From contig NZ_CAXBBQ010000002.1 of the NCBI RefSeq assembly GCF_963974575.1, positions 1 through 64,000 on the forward strand: a stretch of 64,000 nucleotides of DNA, written 5' to 3'. Under the pieces are notes generated by a model. It saw only the letters and a program-made list of their open reading frames with translations, made no database searches and was not told the DNA's origin. Positions within the stretch are counted from its first letter, which is position 1. Each line of letters starts with the position of its first letter. Position numbers and translations under genes: made by a program. Origin of the DNA: Sphingosinicella sp963974575. GTDB lineage: Bacteria; Pseudomonadota; Alphaproteobacteria; Sphingomonadales; Sphingomonadaceae. This document shows, piece after piece, positions 40,230 through 48,830 of the stretch.

Positions 40230-43003
40230 GTCGCGGCGCTGATGCCCGATGTCGCGTCCGGTGTCATCGGAAGATTTCGTGTCGGCGCAGACATTTCCCG
40301 CACGATGCGAACCGCCTCGTCAAGCGGCACGCGCTCGACCGTCACGCCGTCCGGGAAGGCTTGGCAGAGTCGGCTCGGCACGGCGGCGCCCAGCAGCACG
40401 AACGTGCCCTTGTCGCTCGCGCGGCGGATGAGCCGCCCGAACGCCTGTGCCATGCGGCCCGAGGCGACAAGGTCGTCGTAGGTCTTGCCGCCGAACGCGA
40501 TGCGGCGTGCGGCGTGGAGCACGGTGGGACGCGGCCACGGCACGCCTTCAAGGACGACGAGGCGCAGCGAATCGCCGGGGACGTCGACACCGTCGCGCAG
40601 CGCATCGGTGCCGAGCAGCGATGCAGCGGGATCGGCGCGGAACATGTCGACGAGCGTGCCCGCGTCCACGGGATCGATGTGCTGCGCGAAGAGCGGCAAG
40701 CCTTCGCGCGCCAGGCTCTCCTCGATGCGCGCGTGCACCGCCTTCAGCCGCGAGATCGCGGTGAAGAGGCCAAGCGCCCCACCACGCGAGGCCGAGATCA
40801 GCGCCTTGTACGCACCCGCGAGCGCAGGGACATTGCCGCGCTGCACATCGGTGACGATGAGGACGCGCGCCTGCCGGGCGTAGTCGAAGGGGCTGTCGGC
40901 GGAAAAGCGCACGGGCGGCAAAGGCAGGTGCGAGGCGCCGGTGCGCGCTTCACTGTCGCGCCAGTCAGCGTCCGGCGCGGCGTCGTCGGTGATGCGCGAG
41001 CGCAGCGTCGCCGAGGTGATGACCGCGCCGTGCGCCTGTTTCAGCACCGCTTCGGCGAAGGGCTTCGTCGGGTCGAGCCAGTGGCGGCGGATGCCGACAT
41101 CGATCTCGCGCCCGTCGATGCGTTCGAGCGCGAGCCAGTCCACGAAATCCGGGTCGGCGGCGCCGCCCATGCGCGCGAGGAGTTGCACCCAGGCGCCGAG
41201 TATCCCGCGCCGCCACGTGAGCCCGGACAGCGCCCCCTCGACACGAGCGCGGCCGGCGCCGTCGAGCCAGTCCGGCGATTCTTCGACGAGGGCTTCAAGC
41301 CGCTGCGAGAGCTTGGCGAGCGGCACGGCGATGGCTTCGAGCGCGCGCGCGGCAACCTCCGCCGCGTCGACGAGCGCGGGCTGGAGCGCGACGACCTCGG
41401 TTTCAAGGCCGTAGCCCGTTTCCGACGCATCGGCGCGCGCATAAACCTGCGCGCGCACGGCCGCGAGCAGGCGTTCGACTGGGCCTTCCGGCGCGCCTTC
41501 GACGACACGCCCGAGCCAGCCGTCGGCGGGGAGCGCGGCGGCGGTGTGCACGGCGTCTTCAAGCAGCATCGCCCCCTCGCCGTCGAACGCGACGAGATCG
41601 CCGAGGCGCGCGGCGAGGCCCCGGCGGCGGCCCTTGCTGCGCTTTTCCGGGCCGATGATCCAGCGGCGCAGCTCAATCGCCTCGCCGCCGGTGAGCGCAA
41701 GCGCGAAGGCGCTGTCGGCGGCGTCGAACAGGTGGTGGCCTTCGTCGAACACGATGCGCTTCAGGCCGCGCCCTTCGCTTTTGCCGCGCACGGCATTGAC
41801 CATCACGAGCGCATGGTTGGCGATGACGAGGTCCGCGTCCGCCGTGCCGCGCACCGCGTGCTCGATGAAGCAGCGGCGATAATGCGGACAGCCCGCGTAA
41901 ACGCATTCGCCGCGCCGGTCGGTAAGGCTCGCGCGCGCCGCCTTGCCAAACAGGCCCGATAGCCAGCCGGGCAGATCGCCGCCGACCATGTCACCGTCGC
42001 GGCTGTACATCGCCCAGCGCTGCACGAGCTGCGCGAAGATGCCCGCCCGGCCCGCGAAACCGCCCTGCACGGCATCCTCGAGGTTGAGCAGGCAGAGATA
42101 ATTCTCGCGCCCCTTGCGCACGACCACCCGCGCCGCCTTCACGCGCGGGTCCGGGTAGAGACGCGCGGTTTCCTGATCGAGCTGGCGCTGCAGCGCCTTC
42201 GTGTAGGTGGAAAGCCACACGGTCCCGCCGGACTGCTCAGCCCAGAGCGACGCGGGCGAGAGGTAGCCGAGCGTCTTGCCGATGCCGGTGCCCGCCTCGG
42301 CGAGCACGACGTTCGGCGCATCGCGCACCTCGCGCGGGCGGAACGCGCCAGCAGCGGCGATCGTGTAGGCGCGCTGTCCGGGGCGCTCCTCGGCGCCGCT
42401 TCCTGTGAGCTGCGCGAGGCGGCCCGCGGCCTCATCGGGGGTCACAATCACCTCGCGCACCGGCACCGGCGGCGCGCCCTCCTCCCACTTCGGCAGGCTG
42501 GTGAAGACGGAGCGGTCGTGGCCTTGCGGCTCGCCGAGCGCCGAAAGAACGGCAGGCGCCCAAGGCCATTTCAGGCGCGAAAGCGCGCGCGCGGTGTTCC
42601 ATGCGCCGCCAGCACGGTCCCACTTGCCGCCTTCGATCAGCGCGAGCAGCGTTTCGGTGACGGTGCGCAGCAGCTTCGCCTCCGCCGCGCCTTCATGCGC
42701 CGAATCGAGGCCGAGCACGGCGGCGAGACCATGCACGGTCGGGACCGCGAAACGCGCCGGGTACACGAAGGCGAAGAGTTCAAGAACGTCGAGCCCCGAA
42801 GCCTCCGGGTAGCCCAGCTTCGAGGCGACGAGCGGTGCGTTTATCAGCAGCGTGGGTGTGTCGGCGAGCTGCCGGATTGCGGCCTGCCGTTCCACCCGGC
42901 GTACGCCAACGCCATCGGCAAGCCAGATACCGTCGAGCCCGATGTGGAGCGCGGGCCAAGGGAGGGGAACTGTCGTCACACCCCGTTTTCGGCCAGCGTG
43001 CAT
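40226..43003 (-). CDS. DinG/Rad3-family ATP-dependent DNA helicase
   Basis: This iron-sulfur helicase of about 925 residues has Walker A (AEAGTGIGKT) near residue 240 and cluster cysteines around CLLNLED and GECVYAGCPHYRRCF. It also has DEGHH and the C-terminal helicase motifs VPWPRPTVL and QAFGRLIRRASDKG. The first ~200 residues resemble a degenerate DEDDh exonuclease-like domain without its acidic catalytic residues; this is inferred. The start is uncertain: ATG at 43003, GTG at 42979 (MTTVPLPWPALH) and ATG at 43063 are all open. The last collides with the divergent lysK start. A role in unwinding damaged or R-loop DNA is expected. Confidence 0.9.
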   Translation of the reverse strand: MHAGRKRGVTTVPLPWPALHIGLDGIWLADGVGVRRVERQAAIRQLADTPTLLINAPLVASKLGYPEASGLDVLELFAFVYPARFAVPTVHGLAAVLGLDSAHEGAAEAKLLRTVTETLLALIEGGKWDRAGGAWNTARALSRLKWPWAPAVLSALGEPQGHDRSVFTSLPKWEEGAPPVPVREVIVTPDEAAGRLAQLTGSGAEERPGQRAYTIAAAGAFRPREVRDAPNVVLAEAGTGIGKTLGYLSPASLWAEQSGGTVWLSTYTKALQRQLDQETARLYPDPRVKAARVVVRKGRENYLCLLNLEDAVQGGFAGRAGIFAQLVQRWAMYSRDGDMVGGDLPGWLSGLFGKAARASLTDRRGECVYAGCPHYRRCFIEHAVRGTADADLVIANHALVMVNAVRGKSEGRGLKRIVFDEGHHLFDAADSAFALALTGGEAIELRRWIIGPEKRSKGRRRGLAARLGDLVAFDGEGAMLLEDAVHTAAALPADGWLGRVVEGAPEGPVERLLAAVRAQVYARADASETGYGLETEVVALQPALVDAAEVAARALEAIAVPLAKLSQRLEALVEESPDWLDGAGRARVEGALSGLTWRRGILGAWVQLLARMGGAADPDFVDWLALERIDGREIDVGIRRHWLDPTKPFAEAVLKQAHGAVITSATLRSRITDDAAPDADWRDSEARTGASHLPLPPVRFSADSPFDYARQARVLIVTDVQRGNVPALAGAYKALISASRGGALGLFTAISRLKAVHARIEESLAREGLPLFAQHIDPVDAGTLVDMFRADPAASLLGTDALRDGVDVPGDSLRLVVLEGVPWPRPTVLHAARRIAFGGKTYDDLVASGRMAQAFGRLIRRASDKGTFVLLGAAVPSRLCQAFPDGVTVERVPLDEAVRIVREMSAPTRNLPMTPDATSGISAAT

Positions 43004-43061
43004 GGGCGGCGCAAGCGAAACCTTGCCCTTGCGGCCCTCTGCCGCTAGCGCGTGTCCCGCC

Positions 43062-44630
43062 ATGACAGATGACCTCCGCGCCGCCGCCCTCGTTTCCAAA
43101 GCCTGGCCCTATGAGGAAGCCCGGAAGGTGCTGGCGCGTCTGAAAGGCGGCGTGCCCGCGAAAGGCAACGTCCTTTTCGAAACCGGCTACGGCCCCTCGG
43201 GCCTGCCGCACATCGGCACGTTCAACGAGGTGCTGCGCACCACCATGGTCCGCCGCGCCTTTGCCGAAATGTCGGACGTGCCGACGCGGCTTCTGGCGTT
43301 CTCGGACGATATGGACGGGCTCCGCAAGGTGCCCGACAACGTGCCCAATCAGGCGATGCTCACCGAGCACCTCGGCGAGCCGCTGTCGCGCATTCCCGAT
43401 CCGTTCGGGAAGTTCGAAAGCTTCGCGCACCACAACAACGCAATGCTGCGCGCCTTCCTCGACCGCTTCGGCTTCGAGTACGAATTCGCCAGCTCGACTG
43501 ATTACTACACATCGGGCCGCTTCGACGATCAGCTGAAGAACGTCCTCGCCAACTATCAGGCGATCATGGACATCATGTTGCCGACGCTGCGCGAGGAACG
43601 CCGCCGCACCTATTCGCCCGTGCTCCCCATCAGCCCGGTTTCGGGCAAGGTGCTGCAGGTGCCGATCGAGGTCGTGGACGCCGCGGCGGGCCTGATCCGC
43701 TTCGAGGAAGACGGCACGACGCACGAGCACTGCATTCTTTCGGGCGGTGCCAAGCTGCAGTGGAAAGTCGACTGGGCGATGCGCTGGGTCGCGCTTGATG
43801 TCGATTACGAGATGTACGGCAAGGATCTGACGGATTCGGGCGTGCAGTCCGGCCGCATCGCGAAGGTGCTCGGCGGACGCAAGCCCGAGGGGCTGATCTA
43901 CGAGATGTTCCTCGACGAAAAGGGCGAGAAGATCTCCAAATCCAAGGGCAACGGCCTCGCGCTTGAGGACTGGCTGACCTACGGCCCCGGCGAAAGCGTC
44001 GCCTTCTATGCCTACCGCGAGCCGAAGAGCGCCAAGCAGCTTCACATTGGCGTCATCCCGCGCGCGGTGGACGAATATTTCCAGTTCCGCGCGAACTATG
44101 CCGATCAGCCGCTCGACAAAAAGCTCGGCAACCCCGTGCATCACGTCCATGGCGGCAAGGTGCCGGATGCGGCGATGCCGGTGACGTTCGGGCTCCTCCT
44201 GAACCTCGTTGGTGTCATGGGCGCGGATGCGGACCGCGCGCAGGTGTGGGCCTATCTCGGCAACTACGTGCCGGGTGCGAGCGCAGAGGCGTATCCGGAG
44301 GTCGACAAGCTGATCGGCCATGCGCTGGCGTACAATCGCGATTTCGTCGCGCCGACGCTGAAGCGCCGCAAGCCCGATGCGCGCGAGACGGCGGCGCTGC
44401 GCGAGCTCGACGCGCGCCTCGCGGCACTGCCGTCAGAGGCGGAAGCCGAGGCGATCCAGAACGAGGTCTACGCGGTCGGCAAGGAAGGCGGCTTCGAAAA
44501 CCTGCGCGATTGGTTCGCAGCGCTTTACGAGACGCTGCTCGGATCGAGCCAGGGGCCGCGCATGGGCAGCTTCATCGCGCTCTACGGCATCGCCAACACG
44601 CGCCGCCTGATCGCCGAGGCGCTGGCCTAA
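43062..44630 (+). CDS. lysK: Lysyl-tRNA synthetase, class I
   Basis: The 522-residue enzyme is of the class I type, with HIGT at 50-53 (GYGPSGLPHIGTFNEVLR) and KISKSKG at 290-296. The C-terminal helical part ends in QGPRMGSFIALYGIANTRRLI. It charges tRNA-Lys. Alphaproteobacteria commonly use this class I form, shared with archaea, in place of the class II enzyme. The ATG lies within a palindromic CATG shared with a possible minus-strand start of the helicase gene. A good terminator-like stem follows at 44649. Confidence 0.97.
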   Translation: MTDDLRAAALVSKAWPYEEARKVLARLKGGVPAKGNVLFETGYGPSGLPHIGTFNEVLRTTMVRRAFAEMSDVPTRLLAFSDDMDGLRKVPDNVPNQAMLTEHLGEPLSRIPDPFGKFESFAHHNNAMLRAFLDRFGFEYEFASSTDYYTSGRFDDQLKNVLANYQAIMDIMLPTLREERRRTYSPVLPISPVSGKVLQVPIEVVDAAAGLIRFEEDGTTHEHCILSGGAKLQWKVDWAMRWVALDVDYEMYGKDLTDSGVQSGRIAKVLGGRKPEGLIYEMFLDEKGEKISKSKGNGLALEDWLTYGPGESVAFYAYREPKSAKQLHIGVIPRAVDEYFQFRANYADQPLDKKLGNPVHHVHGGKVPDAAMPVTFGLLLNLVGVMGADADRAQVWAYLGNYVPGASAEAYPEVDKLIGHALAYNRDFVAPTLKRRKPDARETAALRELDARLAALPSEAEAEAIQNEVYAVGKEGGFENLRDWFAALYETLLGSSQGPRMGSFIALYGIANTRRLIAEALA

Positions 44631-44648
44631 ACACACGATGATCGCATA

Positions 44649-44675
44649 GGGCGTTCGCGAGCGCCCTTGTGCTTT
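44649..44675 (+). terminator. Rho-independent-like terminator after lysK
   Basis: GGGCG (44649-44653) pairs with CGCCC (44662-44666) around a TCGCGA core, followed by TTGTGCTTT. The stem is strong and lies 19 bases past the lysK stop. The T-tract is interrupted, so efficiency is uncertain. Confidence 0.55.
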
Positions 44676-44689
44676 GGCCTATCACGCAC

Positions 44690-44701
44690 TAACTGAAGTT
44701 A
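44690..44701. promoter_or_regulatory. Palindrome TAACT-GA-AGTTA before the Rrf2 gene
   Basis: A perfect 12-base palindrome, TAACTGAAGTTA, ends two bases before the ATG of the Rrf2-family regulator. Its position would block transcription or translation start of the regulator and the coupled methyltransferase. Binding by the local Rrf2 protein is inferred from position. Confidence 0.4.
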
Positions 44702-44702
44702 C

Positions 44703-45167
44703 ATGAAACGCGACAGCCGCCTGTCGGGCGTGCTCCATGTGCTGCTGCACATGGCCGAGCACGAAGGCCCGATGACATCCGAAACGCTCGCGAAGGCGAT
44801 GCAGACGAACCCGGTGGTGATCCGGCGCGTGATGGCCGGGCTTCGCGATGCGGGTTATGTGCGCTCCGAAAAGGGGCACGGCGGCGGCTGGACGCTCGCG
44901 TGCGATCTGGGCGCCGTCACCCTACGCGACATTTACAATGCGCTTGGCCACCCCGCCCTGCTGGCGATGGGCAACCGCACCGAAGCCCCTGGCTGCCTTG
45001 TCGAGCAGGCCGTGAATGCAGCGCTGAGCGATGCCTTTCGTGAAGCCGAGGCGCTGCTGCTGGCACGCTTCGAAACCGTCACGCTTGCCGCGCTCAGCAC
45101 CGATTTCCACGCCCGCCTGAAACAGCGCGGCCTCTCATTTGCAAAGGATCATGACCATGGCCACTAA
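44703..45167 (+). CDS. Rrf2 family transcriptional regulator
   Basis: The 154-residue protein has the Rrf2 winged helix (SETLAKAMQTNPVVIRRVMAGLRDAGYVRSEKGHGGGWTLA). The iron-sulfur cysteine triad of IscR/NsrR is not present; only one Cys occurs in GCLVEQAVN. It therefore probably senses something other than iron-sulfur status. Its end overlaps the methyltransferase start by 11 bases. It belongs to the Rrf2 group commonly found next to SAM methyltransferases. Confidence 0.92.
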   Translation: MKRDSRLSGVLHVLLHMAEHEGPMTSETLAKAMQTNPVVIRRVMAGLRDAGYVRSEKGHGGGWTLACDLGAVTLRDIYNALGHPALLAMGNRTEAPGCLVEQAVNAALSDAFREAEALLLARFETVTLAALSTDFHARLKQRGLSFAKDHDHGH

Positions 45168-45861
45168 AGCCGACGACGGGGCAATGGATTTCATCAAGGC
45201 CTTTTCGGACCCCGCCGCCGTGGCACGCTATGCCGAAGGACCGCCGCGCTTCGTGCCCGGCTTCGATGGTCTGCACCGGATGACCTCCGTGCTGCTCGCC
45301 GAGCACGCCCCTTCGGACGCGCGCGTTCTCGTCCTTGGCGCGGGCGGCGGCCTCGAACTGAAAGCGCTCGCCACAGCGCATCCCGGCTGGACGTTCGTGG
45401 GCGTCGACCCTGCCGGTGCGATGCTGCAGCAGGCGGAGCGGACGCTCGGCCCGCTGATGGAGCGTGTCGAGCTTATCGAAGGCTATATCGACGATGCGCC
45501 AGCCGGACCGTTCGATGCGGCCACATGCCTCCTCACACTGCATTTCCTGAGTGCCGCCGAACGTGAACGTACCGTTCGCGCGATCCACCAGCGCCTGAAA
45601 CCGGGCGCGCCGTTCGTCGCGGCGCACGGCAGTTACCCGCAGGACGCATCGCGAGACCTCTGGCTGTCGCGCTACGCCGGCTTCGCGGTCGCCTCGGGCG
45701 CGGACCCTGAACAGGCCGAGATGGCGCGGAATGCGGTCGCCACGGCGGTCAACATGATGAGCCCGGAGGATGATCTCACGATCCTGCGCGCCGCTGGCTT
45801 TGCCGACGCTGAACCTTTCTTCGCGGCGTTCACCTGGCGCGGCTGGATCGGCCACGCCTGA
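45157..45861 (+). CDS. Class I SAM-dependent methyltransferase
   Basis: The 234-residue protein has SAM-binding motif I, VLVLGAGGGLELKAL, followed by the acidic strand end FVGVDPAGAML and the motif CLLTLHFLS. The ATG at 45157 is preferred because AGGA lies eight bases before it; the in-frame ATG at 45151 is too close. It is translationally coupled to the Rrf2 gene, which probably controls it. The methyl acceptor is unknown. Confidence 0.88.
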   Translation: MATKADDGAMDFIKAFSDPAAVARYAEGPPRFVPGFDGLHRMTSVLLAEHAPSDARVLVLGAGGGLELKALATAHPGWTFVGVDPAGAMLQQAERTLGPLMERVELIEGYIDDAPAGPFDAATCLLTLHFLSAAERERTVRAIHQRLKPGAPFVAAHGSYPQDASRDLWLSRYAGFAVASGADPEQAEMARNAVATAVNMMSPEDDLTILRAAGFADAEPFFAAFTWRGWIGHA

Positions 45862-45870
45862 GCGCACCGT

Positions 45871-46260
45871 TCATTCTGGTGCCGGTTGCGCCATTGCTTC
45901 ACGCTGCCCCGCCCAGGTCAGGAGGGCGTCCAGCGCGGGGCAGAGCGCCTGCCCCCAATCGGTGAGGCAATATTCCACCTTGGGCGGCACCTGATGATGT
46001 ACAATCCGGCGCACGACGCCGTCCTTCTCCATCTGACGAAGCTGCTGGATAAGCATTTTCTGGGAAATCGCCGGGATCACCCGTTCCAGATCGGAAAAGC
46101 GCAGCACATTGCCGCCGAACAGATGGAACAGGATCACGAGCTTCCAGCGCCCCTCCAGAATCCGGAGCACCTGCTCGACGCCGTCCGCAGCCGAACCCGG
46201 CGTCAAATGGCTATTCTTACCTTCGGGTAAGGTCCTTACATTTTCGTGCGTTCTTGTCAT
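45871..46260 (-). CDS. HxlR family transcriptional regulator
   Basis: The 129-residue protein has the HxlR winged-helix pattern (VLRILEGRWKLVILFHLFGGNVLRFSDLERVIPAISQKMLIQQLRQMEKDGVV). It is preceded by a non-typical N-terminal extension of about 28 residues. It is divergent from an NTF2-like gene across a 52-base intergenic region, the usual position for its target. HxlR proteins often respond to aldehydes, quinones or redox state. One Cys is present (YCLTDWG). Confidence 0.92.
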   Translation of the reverse strand: MTRTHENVRTLPEGKNSHLTPGSAADGVEQVLRILEGRWKLVILFHLFGGNVLRFSDLERVIPAISQKMLIQQLRQMEKDGVVRRIVHHQVPPKVEYCLTDWGQALCPALDALLTWAGQREAMAQPAPE

Positions 46261-46312
46261 TTCAGAAGGCTAGTCCCACGCTCTGCGGCAATCAATCTGC
46301 CGGAGACCCTCC

Positions 46313-46645
46313 ATGCCTCTCGACCTGCCGAAGCCCGTTGCCGCCTATTTCACAGCCGATAGGGACAGGGGAGACAGCGACGCCATCGTCCGCTGTTTCA
46401 CCGAGGATGCCGTGGTGAAGGACGAGGGCAGAACCCACGTGGGACGTTCCGCAATCGCCGCCTGGAAAGCCGAAGCCTCGACCAAATACAATTACACGAG
46501 CGAGCCGATCGCGCTGGAAAACGCCGGTGACAAGACCATTGTGACCAGTCACCTCGTCGGCGATTTTCCCGGCAGTCCGATCGATCTCCGCTACATCTTC
46601 GCGTTCGACGGTGATCGGATTGCGTCGCTCGAAATCAAAGTATGA
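46313..46645 (+). CDS. NTF2-like (SnoaL-type) nuclear transport factor 2 family protein
   Basis: The 110-residue protein has the NTF2-like start LPKPVAAYFTADRDRGDSDAIVRCFTEDAVVKDEG and a conserved GRSAIAAWKAEA segment. These folds form small pockets for isomerases, hydrolases or ligand-binding domains. Divergence from an HxlR regulator suggests it is the regulated gene. The substrate is unknown. Confidence 0.88.
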   Translation: MPLDLPKPVAAYFTADRDRGDSDAIVRCFTEDAVVKDEGRTHVGRSAIAAWKAEASTKYNYTSEPIALENAGDKTIVTSHLVGDFPGSPIDLRYIFAFDGDRIASLEIKV

Positions 46646-46653
46646 CCTTTGGC

Positions 46654-47304
46654 CTACCGCGAAAGTCCCGCCATCTGCTGCTTCTGGTGCCAGTCCCTGA
46701 GTTCCGTCTGGAACGCTTCGATGCGGCGGAAGTGATCCTGGAAATCCTGCTCGATGTCCGCGAGCGCGCCGAGTGACCAGGTTTCGAGATCCTTTGAAGC
46801 CATGGCGTTCGCGGCGGTGAGGTAGCGCGCGGTCTTCGCGCAGAACGCGCCCTTCACGGGCGGATAGGCGTAATGATTGTAGAGCCGCGTCATGCGGCTG
46901 TCGCGGACGCGCAGGCCCTGGCTGCCGTGTTCGCGTCGATATTTGGCGTCGATCGCCTTGTTTGCCTTCGCGAGCACGCTCTTGTGGAGTTTCAGAAAGC
47001 GGTTGTAGCCGTCGCGCGGTGCGGTGTTCGCGCTCGTCACGCAGCTCAGCGCCGCGACATTGAGCGCGGACCGGACGTTGAACAGCGTCTCCAGCGGCCC
47101 AAGGCCGATGTTCGGCGTGAGGAAACGGCCGTCGCCATCCTTCGCGGGCAACTCATAGGCGGGATCGACGCCTGCGGGCGGCTGCGGCGGACGCGAAACC
47201 TGCGGCGGCGGCGGCGGTGCCTTGACGGGTGGCGGCGGTGCCGGCGGCGCGGCGCAGGCCGCAATGCCGAGCGTCAGCATAAACACCATCCATCCGCGAC
47301 GCAT
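46654..47304 (-). CDS. Proline-rich lipoprotein, function unknown
   Basis: The 216-residue protein starts at the ATG at 47304 after GGGGG. It has a leader (MVFMLTLGIAACA) with a probable lipidated Cys. A flexible linker rich in proline and glutamine follows, then a helical domain (VRSALNVAALSCVTSANTAPRDGYNRFLKLHKSVLAKANKAIDAKYR). The linker would extend the domain away from the membrane. Relatives occur in sphingomonads without an assigned role. It is monocistronic. Confidence 0.75.
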   Translation of the reverse strand: MRRGWMVFMLTLGIAACAAPPAPPPPVKAPPPPPQVSRPPQPPAGVDPAYELPAKDGDGRFLTPNIGLGPLETLFNVRSALNVAALSCVTSANTAPRDGYNRFLKLHKSVLAKANKAIDAKYRREHGSQGLRVRDSRMTRLYNHYAYPPVKGAFCAKTARYLTAANAMASKDLETWSLGALADIEQDFQDHFRRIEAFQTELRDWHQKQQMAGLSR

Positions 47305-47466
47305 ATGTCCCCCACCCCTTTGCTCTGCCGGAGTCTTCTCACGGCGCATTTCCCGCTGTCCAGCGCCCGCGCGACGAAACGAGTCTGCGACACGTCATAT
47401 GCCCGTCACGCGCACGTAACCTTGATCTGGTTAAGCCTCGCGCATCGAAACAGGGGACTGAAGACG

Positions 47467-47592
47467 ATGGAACGCGGACCTTGCGCCTACAAGATCCTGA
47501 TGTTCTGGGCCTGCCGCGCCCAAAAGCCGCCACGCCCCAGCTGGCGTCGTCGGCTTTCGGACGCGGTTTCGTTCCGCTTCGCTAGAGCGTAG
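47467..47592 (+). CDS. Possible small ORF of 41 residues
   Basis: This frame starts at an ATG with AGGGGA nine bases upstream and ends in TAG. It would encode a basic peptide starting MERGPCAYKILMFWACRAQK and rich in Arg and Pro. It overlaps the 3' end of the convergent lipoprotein gene by 11 bases. The good ribosome site is the only support, and the sequence may be a chance frame in GC-rich DNA. Confidence 0.25.
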   Translation: MERGPCAYKILMFWACRAQKPPRPSWRRRLSDAVSFRFARA

Positions 47593-47929
47593 CACCAGCA
47601 ACGCGCTCGCCGCCAAGGAGCGCGCAGCCCATTCCCGCGCGCATCAGCGTAGACATAAGGCGCGTGTCGCCGAGCCGGGTCAATTTGTCGCCGATCTCGC
47701 CGACGGTCATGTCGCGCCATTCATCCTGCGTGCGCATCGTGTCGCCGGCCACCTCCGCGATCAGCAGCCAGTCCCGCTCCTGAAGCCTGCCGGCGAGTTC
47801 ACGCGCCATGCACGCCGATTCCTGCTTGCCGAAGCCGCGCGAGAGCAGCGCGCTCTCGATCTGCGCATTCGACGGGTTGCACGCCGCGAGCAGACCCAAG
47901 GCCGGGAGCATGGCGAGGGCGCGCCGCAT
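47582..47929 (-). CDS. Small lipoprotein (paralogue of the gene at 47932)
   Basis: The 115-residue protein has a lipobox in PALGLLAACNPS. It shares a layout with the following gene: a CMA motif followed by a leucine-rich stretch (ACMARELAGRLQERDWLLIAEVAG), then a conserved end RAGMGCALLG. The two cysteines shared by the pair might form a disulfide. It is separated from its paralogue by 2 bases. Function unknown. Confidence 0.75.
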   Translation of the reverse strand: MRRALAMLPALGLLAACNPSNAQIESALLSRGFGKQESACMARELAGRLQERDWLLIAEVAGDTMRTQDEWRDMTVGEIGDKLTRLGDTRLMSTLMRAGMGCALLGGERVAGATL

Positions 47930-47931
47930 CG

Positions 47932-48252
47932 TCAGGCGCCCATCAGCGCGCAGCCGAGCCCGGCGCGCGTCACCACCTCGACAATCTCCGGATCGCCGAT
48001 CGCCTGAAACCGCTTCTGAATTTCCCGCAGGCTCATCCGCTCGACCTCGCGGCGGTCGACGCCCTTGGCGAAGCGCGCGAGTCGCTTGAGCTGCGTCGTG
48101 GAGAGCCGATCGACCATCTGGTCCGCCATGCAGCCCGCGACAGGCCGCGAGATGCCCGCGCTCGTCAGGCTCCGCTCGATGCGGTTTTCATAGCTCGCGG
48201 CACAGCCCGCAAGGAGCGCCGCGGCGGTGAGGACAAACAGCACTGGTTTCAT
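47932..48252 (-). CDS. Small lipoprotein (paralogue of the gene at 47582)
   Basis: The 106-residue protein has a lipobox (AAALLAGCAASY), GGAG eight bases before the ATG, and the same shared features: AGCMADQMVDRLS and RAGLGCALMGA. It lies upstream of its paralogue on the same transcript. The pair looks like a tandem duplication with strong divergence. Function unknown. Confidence 0.78.
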   Translation of the reverse strand: MKPVLFVLTAAALLAGCAASYENRIERSLTSAGISRPVAGCMADQMVDRLSTTQLKRLARFAKGVDRREVERMSLREIQKRFQAIGDPEIVEVVTRAGLGCALMGA

Positions 48253-48332
48253 GAATCGGTCTCCGATGTTCGCGGCTTTCTTCACCCGATCCGCCTTAAC
48301 CCAAGCTGACCCCGGTGCTATAGCTCTGCGCC

Positions 48333-48830
48333 ATGAGCATCTGGACCGGCATCCTCGTCGCACTCGCCGCGACGCTCGCCATGGAAGGCGTCGCCTATGT
48401 CGCGCACCGCTGGGTGATGCACGGCTTCCTCTGGTCGCTGCACAAGTCGCACCACGAACCGCGAACGGGCCTTTTCGAGAAGAACGACTGGTTCGCCTTC
48501 ATGTTCGCCCTGCCGTCTATCACCTGCATCTACCTTGGCGTCGAGGCCGGATGGCATCCGGCTTGGATGTGGGTCGGGATCGGCATCGCGGGCTATGGCG
48601 CGATCTATTTCGGCTTTCATGACGTCATCGTCCACCGTCGCATTGCGCACGGATATGTGCCGAAAAGCGCCTACATGAAGCGCATCGTGCAGGCGCACCG
48701 GCTGCACCATGTGGTGAACAGCAAGCATGGCACCGTGTCGTTCGGCTTCCTGTGGGCCCCGCCCGCCCGCGTGCTAAAGGCGGAGCTTGAACGCGCTGGC
48801 GGCGACATCCGGGTGCCGACGGGCGCGTGA
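48333..48830 (+). CDS. crtZ: Beta-carotene 3-hydroxylase
   Basis: The 165-residue di-iron membrane hydroxylase has histidine boxes HRWVMH (25-30), HKSHH (37-41), HRRIAH and HRLHH. The length and spacing match bacterial CrtZ. It converts beta-carotene to zeaxanthin in the membrane. Its stop overlaps the GTG of a sulfotransferase gene by 4 bases, so the two are coupled. The rest of the core pathway is encoded convergently (crtB, crtI, crtY). A geranylgeranyl diphosphate synthase gene (crtE) is not in the window. Confidence 0.96.
   Translation: MSIWTGILVALAATLAMEGVAYVAHRWVMHGFLWSLHKSHHEPRTGLFEKNDWFAFMFALPSITCIYLGVEAGWHPAWMWVGIGIAGYGAIYFGFHDVIVHRRIAHGYVPKSAYMKRIVQAHRLHHVVNSKHGTVSFGFLWAPPARVLKAELERAGGDIRVPTGA

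Noticed and set aside
46216..46231. CTTACC-TTCG-GGTAAG hairpin
   Set aside because: It lies inside the N-terminal coding part of the HxlR gene and encodes LPEGK-type residues. There is no independent sign of a regulatory role.
47411..47437. TAACC-N7-GGTTA inverted repeat in the 47.4 kb spacer
   Set aside because: The arms are only five bases and no regulator or gene start is suitably placed. It may be chance.
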